This document shows, one piece after another, positions 1-5,435 of a stretch of 8,012 bases of DNA. Each line of letters opens with the position of its first letter. Within the stretch, counting starts at the first letter, position 1. The notes under the pieces were generated by a model that saw only the letters and a list, made by a program, of their open reading frames with translations, was not told the origin of the DNA and did not search any database. Position numbers and translations under genes: made by a program. The DNA lies in contig JAKLIL010000068.1 of NCBI GenBank assembly GCA_022709625.1, positions 1 to 8,012 on the forward strand, given 5' to 3'. Source of the DNA: Verrucomicrobiota bacterium. Lineage in GTDB: Bacteria; Verrucomicrobiota; Kiritimatiellia; CAIQIC01; Lenti-01.

Positions 1-343
1 ATCCGGGCTGCGGTTCGCGCGAGCGGTCGACCACCAGCAGATCGCCGTGCCGGATGCCCGCGTTGGTCATGGAATCGCCTTCCACCCGCACCACGAAAGT
101 GGCGGCGGGATGCCGCACCAGATGTTCGTTCAGGTCGATCGGCCTTTCCAAATGGTCGTCGGCCGGCGACGGAAATCCCGCGGCGACGCGGGAAGCGTAC
201 AGCGGCAGGCGCAGGCTCGAGAGACGTTCGGCGAGCGGCCGGACGCAGCGGGCCAACGCCACCGGTTCCGGTTGGCCCGGCTTCAAGGCATCGGGCAACG
301 GCGCGGGTTGCTTGCGCGGCAGGGTTGAAACACGGGCATCCAT
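1..343 (-). CDS. umuD: UmuD-like SOS mutagenesis protein, S24 peptidase (partial, runs off the left edge)
   Basis: UmuD-type proteins cleave themselves when RecA filaments form and then serve as the accessory subunit of the error-prone polymerase UmuC (Pol V). I translated 114 residues from the ATG at 343. The stretch VAAGFPSPADDHLERPIDLN (about residues 53-72) closely follows the UmuD cleavage region, with Ala55-Gly56 in place of the Cys-Gly cleavage pair of E. coli. EGDSMTNAGIRHGDLLVVD (about 88-106) is the S24 catalytic serine block, with Ser91 as nucleophile. The distance from the cleavage glycine to the serine is 35 residues, as in E. coli UmuD. The catalytic lysine region lies beyond the window. 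The N-terminus is about 31 residues longer than E. coli UmuD and rich in Pro, Arg and Leu. GGAGG lies 12 nt before the start, which is long but usable. A polymerase gene (umuC) would be expected next, off the left edge. LexA itself is less likely because no helix-turn-helix domain is visible. Confidence 0.9.
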   Translation of the reverse strand, partial: MDARVSTLPRKQPAPLPDALKPGQPEPVALARCVRPLAERLSSLRLPLYASRVAAGFPSPADDHLERPIDLNEHLVRHPAATFVVRVEGDSMTNAGIRHGDLLVVDRSREPQPG

Positions 344-351
344 CGGAAAAC

Positions 352-365
352 TGAACCTCCGTTCA
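352..365. promoter_or_regulatory. LexA-box-like palindrome TGAAC-N4-GTTCA
   Basis: The sequence TGAACCTCCGTTCA is a perfect 5-bp dyad with a 4-nt spacer. Its architecture matches the CGAAC-N4-GTTCG class of LexA operators. It starts 2 nt past the proposed -10 hexamer of the umuD-like gene, so it would cover the transcription start, and it also contains the GGAGG ribosome binding site. A repressor bound here would block transcription. SOS control of umuD is well established in other bacteria; the assignment to LexA in this organism is inference. Confidence 0.5.
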
Positions 366-367
366 TC

Positions 368-396
368 ATCCTACGGCCCTGCCCTCCCCACTGCAA
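368..396 (-). promoter_or_regulatory. Candidate promoter of the umuD-like gene
   Basis: On the minus strand TTGCAG (396-391) is followed after 17 bp by TAGGAT (373-368). The -10 matches the sigma-70 consensus at four of six positions and the -35 at three. The LexA-like palindrome begins immediately downstream, which supports the placement. The predicted start of transcription is about 20 nt before the ATG. Confidence 0.35.
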
Positions 397-455
397 CCGG
401 AAAGAACGCCGGAGAAGAATTCATTGCATCCCACTCCCGCAGAAAATAATGCGAA

Positions 456-695
456 CTATTCTACCGGCGAGATCGGCGCGGCTTCCGCGGCGGAAGCCTC
501 CGGAGCGACAGCGGCGGCAGGCGGAGCCATAAGCCGGCCGCCGGGCGTCCGGCGACCCGTTTTGACGCAGGCGTCCAAGATGCCGCCGACCTGTTCGTTC
601 ACCCAATCGAGCGCGTCCGACGAAATGGTGGTCAATCCGCTCCGCGCCTTGAGTTCCTCTTTGACGGCGGAGTTGACGATGAATCGCTTGTCCAT
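456..695 (-). CDS. Small 79-residue protein with possible histone-like core and Ala/Pro-rich tail
   Basis: The ATG at 695 is preceded by AGGAGA at a 5-nt spacing, a strong ribosome binding site that decides this start over the longer open frame upstream. Residues 1-57 are well mixed and helix-prone: MDKRFIVNSAVKEELKARSG, then a predicted long helix near 27-45 ending in VKTGRRTPGGRLM. From about residue 58 the protein is almost only Ala, Pro, Glu, Ser and Val, probably a disordered acidic tail. The order 'S-VK--L helix, short loop, SxDAL long helix, GR(R/K)T, RxL' recalls short bacterial histone-fold proteins, which often have the pattern GRKT near a following Asp-Leu. The likeness is only a pattern and the second loop has extra glycines, so I leave the function open. 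There is no signal peptide or membrane segment. The gene lies 112 bp upstream of the umuD-like gene on the same strand, with no clear terminator between them. Confidence 0.7.
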   Translation of the reverse strand: MDKRFIVNSAVKEELKARSGLTTISSDALDWVNEQVGGILDACVKTGRRTPGGRLMAPPAAAVAPEASAAEAAPISPVE

Positions 696-711
696 GTGGG
701 TCTCCTGATTT

Positions 712-728
712 GCAACCGGTGGGGTTGC
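712..728 (-). promoter_or_regulatory. Leader hairpin GCAACC-N5-GGTTGC upstream of the 79-residue gene
   Basis: A perfect 6-bp inverted repeat with a 5-nt loop lies in the predicted 5' leader, ending 6 nt before the AGGAGA ribosome binding site. It could be an operator half-site pair or an mRNA structure near the site of initiation. No U tract follows, so it is not a terminator. Confidence 0.25.
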
Positions 729-734
729 GATTGC

Positions 735-769
735 TGGCGGAAAGATAGCACAACGCCGGATTTCCGCCA
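735..769. promoter_or_regulatory. Perfect 9-bp inverted repeat around an extended -10 element
   Basis: TGGCGGAAA (735-743) and TTTCCGCCA (761-769) are exact reverse complements separated by 17 bp. The spacer and inner edge of the left arm contain TGCTATCTT on the minus strand (750-742), an extended -10 element for the 79-residue gene. No good -35 is visible at the usual distance, which is compatible with an extended -10 promoter. A dyad of this size around a promoter core suggests an operator for a dimeric regulator. This is inference from geometry. Confidence 0.4.
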
Positions 770-841
770 CACAAGTCCTGCCCGCGCCGGCTTTGCCCGT
801 GGTCCTTGCCTCCCGCGGCCATCCTCTTTTTCTCCGCGACA

Positions 842-871
842 TTGCCAACCGCAACCCGTTTCGCGTATCCT
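842..871 (+). promoter_or_regulatory. Candidate sigma-70 promoter of the PLP-dependent gene at 909
   Basis: TTGCCA (842-847) is followed after 18 bp by TATCCT (866-871). Each hexamer matches consensus at four positions. Transcription would start near 878 and leave a leader of about 30 nt before the ATG at 909. The whole 696-908 interval is the divergent control region between this gene and the minus-strand 79-residue gene. Confidence 0.35.
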
Positions 872-908
872 TCCGGCGCTTGACGCCATCTGGAAGAAAA
901 GGGATTTC

Positions 909-1772
909 ATGTCCGCTCCCGCCAGTCCAACCTTGTTCAGCCCGACGCTTTCCAACGCGTACCATGTCCGCGTTTATCTAAAACCCGAAATCTATTCCGC
1001 GACGGGCTCCTACAAGGACCGCCTGGGACCGGCGGCCGTCGCCGAAGCGATCCAGGCCGGCGCCACAAAAGTCGTTGCGACGTCGAGCGGCAACCAGGGC
1101 CTGGCCATCGCGCATGCGGCGCGGGCGGCCGGCATCCCTTGCCTGATTCTGGCCACGCGGCACATCCTGCCCGTCTACCGCGACGCCCTGCGCGAGCTCG
1201 GCGCCGAGCTGCAAACCGTGCCGGACATGAAGGCCCGCACGGCGGCGCTGCACGAGAAGATCAAGGAGGGCTGGTTTCCCGTTTCCGTCGCGCCCGAAGA
1301 CCGCGGCCGGCGGGTGCAGCCCGGCAAAAGCGGCTACGCGAGCATCGCCCGCGAGATCGTGGACGCCCTCGGCGCCGCGCCTGACTTCCTGATTCTGCCC
1401 GTCTGCTTCGGCGACGGCTGCGCGGGCATCCTGCTCGGCTTCCAGCAGCTGGCCCGCGAACGCGGCACGGCCATCCCGAAATTCATCATGGTCCGCGCCC
1501 GCTCGTCCGAGGACGTCGCCTTTTCCATCATCGCCGACGCCACCACGCCCGAGGTCGCGGCCACGCTCGAGGCCACTCGCGGCGTTTCGATGTATTTCCA
1601 GAACCCCGATTTCCTCGAAGCCCAACGGCTGGGGCGCGCAGCCGGCCTCGATCTCGAAGCATCGGCCGCGGCGCCGCTGCTCGCGCTGCGCCGCCACGCC
1701 GCCGATCCGGGGTTTCCGCCCGACAGCGTCGTGGTACTGCTCTTCACGGCCAAGCACCGCCCCGGAAATTGA
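909..1772 (+). CDS. Fold-type II PLP-dependent enzyme, threonine synthase-like (287 aa)
   Basis: Fold-type II PLP enzymes carry out beta or gamma elimination and replacement on amino acids such as serine, homoserine phosphate or cysteine. The motifs appear in the right order: ATGSYKDR with the likely Schiff-base lysine Lys36; ATSSGNQGLA (about 58-67) as the substrate/cofactor loop with Asn62; SGYASIAREI (about 141-150), typical of the threonine synthase branch; PVCFGDGCAG (about 164-173) as the phosphate-binding loop; and LEASAAAPLLAL (about 249-260), matching the conserved serine region that contacts the pyridine nitrogen. At 287 residues it is short, since bacterial threonine synthases usually exceed 350. 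It begins almost directly at the catalytic domain, but the core looks complete. I chose ATG 909 because the conserved core starts just after it and a promoter fits; upstream in-frame sequence is Arg/Pro-rich and not protein-like. The substrate is unknown: threonine synthase, threonine dehydratase or a diaminopropionate-related lyase are all possible. Confidence 0.85.
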   Translation: MSAPASPTLFSPTLSNAYHVRVYLKPEIYSATGSYKDRLGPAAVAEAIQAGATKVVATSSGNQGLAIAHAARAAGIPCLILATRHILPVYRDALRELGAELQTVPDMKARTAALHEKIKEGWFPVSVAPEDRGRRVQPGKSGYASIAREIVDALGAAPDFLILPVCFGDGCAGILLGFQQLARERGTAIPKFIMVRARSSEDVAFSIIADATTPEVAATLEATRGVSMYFQNPDFLEAQRLGRAAGLDLEASAAAPLLALRRHAADPGFPPDSVVVLLFTAKHRPGN

Positions 1773-1792
1773 ATCCCGGCCGTTCCCGGCGA

Positions 1793-1838
1793 TTTTTCCA
1801 CACTATGGAAAAAAGTTTTCCACAGTGTGGAGAACTTT
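1793..1838. repeat. Tandem palindromic units with two direct TTTTCCACA copies
   Basis: Two neighbouring dyads occur between convergent genes: unit 1 at 1793-1813 (TTTTTCCACA, then C, then TATGGAAAAA) and unit 2 at 1816-1834 (TTTTCCACA, then G, then TGTGGAGAA). The two units can also pair with each other as one stem of about 19 bp (1794-1812 with 1816-1834) with a 3-nt loop, one mismatch and one wobble. TTTTCCACA occurs directly at 1794-1802 and 1816-1824, exactly 22 bp apart. It could be a dispersed intergenic repeat, a protein-binding site, or simply termination structure. Confidence 0.7.
1809..1838 (-). terminator. Intrinsic terminator of the five-gene minus-strand operon
   Basis: Read on the minus strand, AAAGTTCTCCACA (1838-1826) pairs with TGTGGAAAACTTT (1824-1812) with one C-A mismatch. 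The T run then continues to 1809, giving six T in a row. An A-rich start, a stem of about 12 bp and a U tract are the form of a rho-independent terminator. It lies about 50 nt beyond the stop codon of the last operon gene. For the plus-strand gene only a weak 4-bp hairpin (1779-1790) followed by GATTTTT is seen. Confidence 0.65.
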
Positions 1839-1889
1839 CTTCCGTTTCCCTCGCAACGGCGGACCGCCGCGGGAACGCTGGCCGGGTGC

Positions 1890-2870
1890 CTAGGTCACGT
1901 AGCGTTCTTCGGTCAGGTAGCGGTTCATGTGGTCGCACATCAGCGTGACCGCGCGCAGCTTCTTGCCCTTGGCCTTCTTGATCTCTTCGAGGGCGAAGTG
2001 CACGTTCGCGCCGGAGGACACGCCGCAGTAGACGCCTTCCTCGAGCCACAGGCGGTGCGTCATCTCGCGGGCGATGGAGTCGGTCACCATCACCAGCTCG
2101 TCGATCAGTCCGTCCGCCTTCAGCATCCGGGAGACGATGCCGCCCTTGATCGGCGTGGACGGGAAGTCCATACCGACGTGCCACGGTTCCTTGGAGCTCG
2201 CCGGCTGAATGCCGATGACCTTCAGGTTCGGGATGGCCTTTTTCAGGACCTTGGCGATGCCGGCGACGCTGCCGCCGGTGCCGATGGACTGCACGAAGAC
2301 GTCGAGCTTGCCGTCGGTCTGCTCGAGGATTTCCTGCGCGGTGACGTAGTGCGACTTGCAGTTGTCTTCGTTGCTGAACTGGCGCGCCCACCAGATCTTC
2401 CCGGGGTGGTTCGTCTCGTCCTCCAGGCAGAGCTGGCGGCCGGGCAGTTCCACTTCGGCGCCGGCGATGCTGCGTTCCTTCAGGTGCTCGATGTCCTCGG
2501 GCTCCATCAGGCGCACTTCCGCGCCGACGTTCCGCATCATCTTCGACTTTTCTGCGCCGGCCTTGCCGGGCATGGTTTCGTAGATGGTGACGTTGTAGCC
2601 CAGCATGCGGCCCACGCTGGACAGCGCGAAGCCGGTGTTGCCGGTGCTCGATTCGATGATGGTGGCGCCGGGCTTCAGTTCGCCCCGGGCCGCCGCGGCC
2701 TGGATCATCTCCAGCGCGATGCGGTCCTTCAGGCTGCCCGACGGATTCATGTACTCCAGCTTGACCAGGATTTCGGAGCCCGTGCCCGCAGGAATCTTGT
2801 TCAGCCGGACCATCGGGGTGTTCCCGATGAGTTCGAGCATGCTGTCGTAGATCTTCTTTGGCTGCTGCAT
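1890..2870 (-). CDS. Cysteine synthase-family PLP enzyme, candidate SbnA-like partner
   Basis: This 326-residue protein has the length and motif order of O-acetylserine sulfhydrylase. IYDSMLELIGNTPMVRLNKI (about 7-26) is the family N-terminus. YMNPSGSLKDR (about 40-50) holds the Schiff-base lysine Lys48. IIESSTGNTG (about 71-80) is the substrate-binding loop. SIGTGGSVAG (about 195-204) binds the PLP phosphate, and CGVSSGANV (about 282-290) supplies the serine near the pyridine nitrogen. It ends DHMNRYLTEERYVT, a variant of the usual D-G-RY-L-T ending. It is the last gene of the operon, 22 bp after the SbnB-like gene, with GGAAG before the ATG. In the staphyloferrin B pathway SbnA, a cysteine synthase paralogue, joins O-phosphoserine and glutamate into an opine-like intermediate that SbnB then cleaves to L-2,3-diaminopropionate. 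The neighbour suggests this role. The sequence itself is equally compatible with cysteine synthase or a cystathionine beta-synthase-like enzyme. Confidence 0.92.
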   Translation of the reverse strand: MQQPKKIYDSMLELIGNTPMVRLNKIPAGTGSEILVKLEYMNPSGSLKDRIALEMIQAAAARGELKPGATIIESSTGNTGFALSSVGRMLGYNVTIYETMPGKAGAEKSKMMRNVGAEVRLMEPEDIEHLKERSIAGAEVELPGRQLCLEDETNHPGKIWWARQFSNEDNCKSHYVTAQEILEQTDGKLDVFVQSIGTGGSVAGIAKVLKKAIPNLKVIGIQPASSKEPWHVGMDFPSTPIKGGIVSRMLKADGLIDELVMVTDSIAREMTHRLWLEEGVYCGVSSGANVHFALEEIKKAKGKKLRAVTLMCDHMNRYLTEERYVT

Positions 2871-2892
2871 GTTCTTCCGTTCCGGCCCGCGG

Positions 2893-3858
2893 CTATTCGA
2901 GATCCAGGCCGACCTTCATGGCCTTGGCCTTCTCGATGAAGTAGCGGCCGGTCGCGATGTCGAACACGGCCATCCCCATCGGGTTGAACATGATCGGCAT
3001 CTCCTTCGGCCAGGCGGCCATCGCGTTGTGGTAGACCACGTCGGCGATGTTCTTCGTGTCCTTCTCCTGCAGGCCGCGCTCGAGGTGCATCATCTCGATG
3101 TCCGTCTTCTCGCGGCAGACTTCCTCCCAGTCGTCCACGATGATGGCCTTTGTGTGGTCCAGGATGCTGGTCTTGTAGTCGCGCAGCGAGCAGTTCAGCT
3201 GCAGCGAGCCGGCTTTCGGCTTCTGGTCCACGTACGGGGCCTTCGACACCGTGCAGGTGATGAAGACGTCCGCATCCGCATAGGCTTCCTGCCACGACTT
3301 GACCACGACGGTCTGGGCCTTGGCGGGTCCGGAAATCGTCGCGGGATCGATGCCGCGGATGTCGTAGAGCGAAATCTTCGCGATCTGGCCCTTCATGATC
3401 TCGGAGACCATGTCGTAGTGGCGGCGGCCGATCGGGCCCCAGCCCATGATGGCCACGTTGGCCTTCTGCAGCGGACGGGCCTTCAGGAAATGGCGGATCA
3501 TCATGCCCGACACCGACGCCGTGCGCACCACGCTCAGCAGCGCCGTGTTGATGACGGCGACGGGCACGCCCGTTTCGGCCTGGTTCAGCACCACCACGCT
3601 GTGCGCGCGCGGCAGGCCGTGGTCGATGTTGGCCGGGAAGCTCGCGATCCACTTGATGCCCGCGAGGTTGATGCCCCCGCCCACGAACGCCGGCATCGCG
3701 ATGATGCGGTTCGTCAGGTCGCGGTAGCGCAGGTAGGGCTTCACCGGCTGGGCGTAGTCCTTCTTGTCCAGGCACGCGACGGCCTTTTCGAGGTTGTCGA
3801 TCGTCTCGTTCCAGTGGATGCCGATTTTCAGCAGGTCTTTTTCGTTCAGATAGAGCAT
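2893..3858 (-). CDS. sbnB: SbnB-like dehydrogenase, ornithine cyclodeaminase / mu-crystallin family
   Basis: SbnB is an NAD-dependent enzyme that oxidatively hydrolyses N-(1-amino-1-carboxy-2-ethyl)-glutamate to L-2,3-diaminopropionate and 2-oxoglutarate. The 321-residue product matches remembered SbnB sequence in several blocks: MLYLNEKDL at the start, QPVKPYLR (about 37-44), RIIAMPAFVGG (about 51-61), INLAGIKWI (about 63-71) with the active-site lysine Lys69, and VRTASVS (about 111-117). It continues with the nucleotide-binding turn MGWGPIG (about 138-144), CTVSKAPYV (about 202-210), IVDDWEEVCREK (about 240-251) and NPMGMAVFDIA (about 292-302). NPMGMA and VDDW..C.REK are more like SbnB than like classical ornithine cyclodeaminases. 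AAGGA lies upstream of the ATG. The gene sits directly before the cysteine synthase-like gene, the same pairing as sbnA-sbnB, though the order is reversed. Other substrates of the family (ornithine, alanine, other opines) are possible. Confidence 0.9.
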   Translation of the reverse strand: MLYLNEKDLLKIGIHWNETIDNLEKAVACLDKKDYAQPVKPYLRYRDLTNRIIAMPAFVGGGINLAGIKWIASFPANIDHGLPRAHSVVVLNQAETGVPVAVINTALLSVVRTASVSGMMIRHFLKARPLQKANVAIMGWGPIGRRHYDMVSEIMKGQIAKISLYDIRGIDPATISGPAKAQTVVVKSWQEAYADADVFITCTVSKAPYVDQKPKAGSLQLNCSLRDYKTSILDHTKAIIVDDWEEVCREKTDIEMMHLERGLQEKDTKNIADVVYHNAMAAWPKEMPIMFNPMGMAVFDIATGRYFIEKAKAMKVGLDLE

Positions 3859-3894
3859 GGTTTTTCCTTGGTTTGGGGGTTGCGACGGTTGGGT

Positions 3895-3909
3895 TCCGGC
3901 GGGGCCGGA
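3895..3909 (-). other. Intercistronic hairpin TCCGGC-CCC-GCCGGA
   Basis: A perfect 6-bp GC-rich stem with a 3-nt loop lies 2 nt after the stop of the 92-residue gene and before the SbnB-like gene. No U tract follows. It may stabilise or process the operon mRNA, or it may be incidental at this GC content. Confidence 0.35.
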
Positions 3910-3911
3910 GC

Positions 3912-4190
3912 CTAGAAATTGTGGGGCACGAAGCCTTTCGAATGCGGTTCGATGAACATGGTGGCCAACTTCAGCTTTTTCATGCGCATGAAATTCTTCC
4001 AGCGCTCCTCGCCGATCGCCGCGCGAATCGTGCCCGGTTTCAGTTTCCGCAGCGGAAACGAAGCCGATAGGGCGACGGAGATGGTGTTGAGGCTCTCTTC
4101 CTTGCCTTTCAGGGTCAATTTGACCACGAAGGCGCCGTCCACCGTCGGGCTGGTGAAGCGGTATTCGTTGTTGATCTTTTCGACGAGCAT
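3912..4190 (-). CDS. Unrecognised 92-residue basic protein in the operon
   Basis: I do not recognise this protein. The ATG at 4190 is preceded by TAGGAGGA, a near-perfect ribosome binding site that overlaps the TAG stop of the M20 gene, so translation of the two is likely coupled. The sequence looks like real protein, with alternating polar/hydrophobic strands near residues 20-30 (GAFVVKLTLKGKEE) and 36-46 (TISVALSASF), then a basic segment with RAAIGEERWKNFMRMKKLKL (about 56-75) and an aromatic end, GFVPHNF. No signal peptide, membrane segment, metal-binding cysteines or helix-turn-helix is obvious. Its position between the M20 hydrolase and the SbnB-like gene suggests a subunit, chaperone or small binding partner of one of the pathway enzymes. 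That is context only. Confidence 0.8.
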   Translation of the reverse strand: MLVEKINNEYRFTSPTVDGAFVVKLTLKGKEESLNTISVALSASFPLRKLKPGTIRAAIGEERWKNFMRMKKLKLATMFIEPHSKGFVPHNF

Positions 4191-4200
4191 GCGGATCCTC

Positions 4201-5418
4201 CTATGGGGCGGCGGGGCGGGCGGTCTTGGCGTATTCGATGGCGAAACTGGCGTAGAAGGCGGCGGCGCGGGTCAGGTGCTCGATATCGATTTCCTCGTTC
4301 GGAAAGTGGGCGAACTTCTCGTGGCCCGGACCGAAGCCGATCACCGGAATGCCGAACATGCCGCAGATGGACACGCCGTTGGTGCTGAACACCCAGTAGG
4401 AGACGACCGGATCTTCGCCGAGGGCGGCCTTGTAGCCGGCGACGGCGCTGGCGACCTGCGGGGTCGTCTCTTCGATGTGCCAGGTGGGGTAGTACTTCTT
4501 GGTGGGATACGCGAGGCCCGTCCAGCTCGGCACGGAGTATTCCAGCACGCGGACTTCCGCGCCGGCCTTCTGGACGCTGGGCAGCGCCTTGAGTTCGGCT
4601 ACGCTGGTTTCCTCGTTCTCGCCCGTCGTCAGGCGGCGATCGAGGTGGATCGTGCAGCTGTCCGCCACGGCGCACAGGCTCGGCGAGGTCGAGCGGATGT
4701 GGCTGATGGTGACAGTGCCCTTGCCGAGGGGCTTCGTCGGCGGCAAGCGCTCGTTGAGCTTCTCGACGTCCTTGATGATGTCGGCCATTTTGTAGACGGC
4801 GTTGACGCCGCGCTCGGGGGCGGAGCCGTGGCAGGAGACGCCCTTGGTTTCGATCTCGATTTCCATCCGGCCGCGGTGGCCGTGGTAGATCTGCAGGCTG
4901 GTCGGCTCGGTCGAGACGACGACTTCGGGGCGCAGCTTGGTTTCCTTGACGATGTACTGCCAGCACAGGCCGTCGCAGTCCTCTTCCTGCACGCTGGCAA
5001 CCACCCAGATCGTCAGGTTGGCGGGCACCATTCCGAGTTCCTTGAGCATCGCGATGCCGCAGATGGAGCTGGCGATGCCGCCCTTCTGGTCGGTGACGCC
5101 GCGACCGTAGACCTTGCCGTCCTTGATAACGGAGGGATAGGGCTTGCACTTGTTCCACAGGCTGATGTCGCCGACGTCCACGGTGTCGCAGTGGCCGTCG
5201 ATGGCGATGACGCGCGGGCCGTTGCCGATGCGGCCGAGCAAGTTGCCCATGCCGTCGATGACGACCTCGTCGTAGCCCATTTCCTTCATGGCGGCCGCCA
5301 TGAACTTGACCACCTCGCCCTCCTGGCTGCTCAGGGAGGGAATGCTCGCGATGTTCTTGAGGAAATTCGCGATCGTGTCTTCGCGCTTTTTGGCTTCGGC
5401 GTACAGGTTCGAACTCAT
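4201..5418 (-). CDS. ygeY: YgeY-type M20 family zinc metallohydrolase
   Basis: This 405-residue protein closely resembles E. coli YgeY, an M20-family hydrolase of the ygeW-ygeX-ygeY cluster whose substrate is not firmly known. Shared blocks include VQEEDCDGLCWQYIV (about 143-157), VVSTEPTSLQIYHGHRGRME (about 167-186), GVSCHGSAPERG (about 193-204), CAVADSC (about 249-255), PSWTGLAYPT (about 297-306) and FSTNGVSICG (about 344-353). The metal site is complete: His76 and Asp78 in IDGHCDTV, Asp110 in GRGVTDQKGG, Glu145-Glu146, Glu171 and His371 in AHFPNE. Family members remove acyl or amino acid groups from small amino acid derivatives in the cytoplasm. GAGGAGA sits 5 nt before the ATG. The start is 17 bp after the upstream PLP gene. 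In E. coli the neighbour ygeX encodes diaminopropionate ammonia-lyase, so the link to diaminopropionate-like compounds recurs here with different partners. Confidence 0.95.
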   Translation of the reverse strand: MSSNLYAEAKKREDTIANFLKNIASIPSLSSQEGEVVKFMAAAMKEMGYDEVVIDGMGNLLGRIGNGPRVIAIDGHCDTVDVGDISLWNKCKPYPSVIKDGKVYGRGVTDQKGGIASSICGIAMLKELGMVPANLTIWVVASVQEEDCDGLCWQYIVKETKLRPEVVVSTEPTSLQIYHGHRGRMEIEIETKGVSCHGSAPERGVNAVYKMADIIKDVEKLNERLPPTKPLGKGTVTISHIRSTSPSLCAVADSCTIHLDRRLTTGENEETSVAELKALPSVQKAGAEVRVLEYSVPSWTGLAYPTKKYYPTWHIEETTPQVASAVAGYKAALGEDPVVSYWVFSTNGVSICGMFGIPVIGFGPGHEKFAHFPNEEIDIEHLTRAAAFYASFAIEYAKTARPAAP

Positions 5419-5435
5419 TGGTTTCTCCTCGTTGC

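Noticed and set aside
696..908. N-terminal extension of the plus-strand PLP gene
   Set aside because: The frame is open but its translation is Arg/Pro/Cys-rich and not like any PLP enzyme. Promoter-like elements and the divergent dyad lie here instead.
1794..1824. Replication origin with DnaA boxes
   Set aside because: Only two one-mismatch DnaA-like 9-mers are present, with no AT-rich unwinding region and no dnaA, dnaN or parAB neighbours. A terminator or repeat explains them better.
1827..2939. 370-codon open frame on the plus strand
   Set aside because: Antisense to the cysteine synthase-like gene, whose motifs and length are complete on the minus strand.
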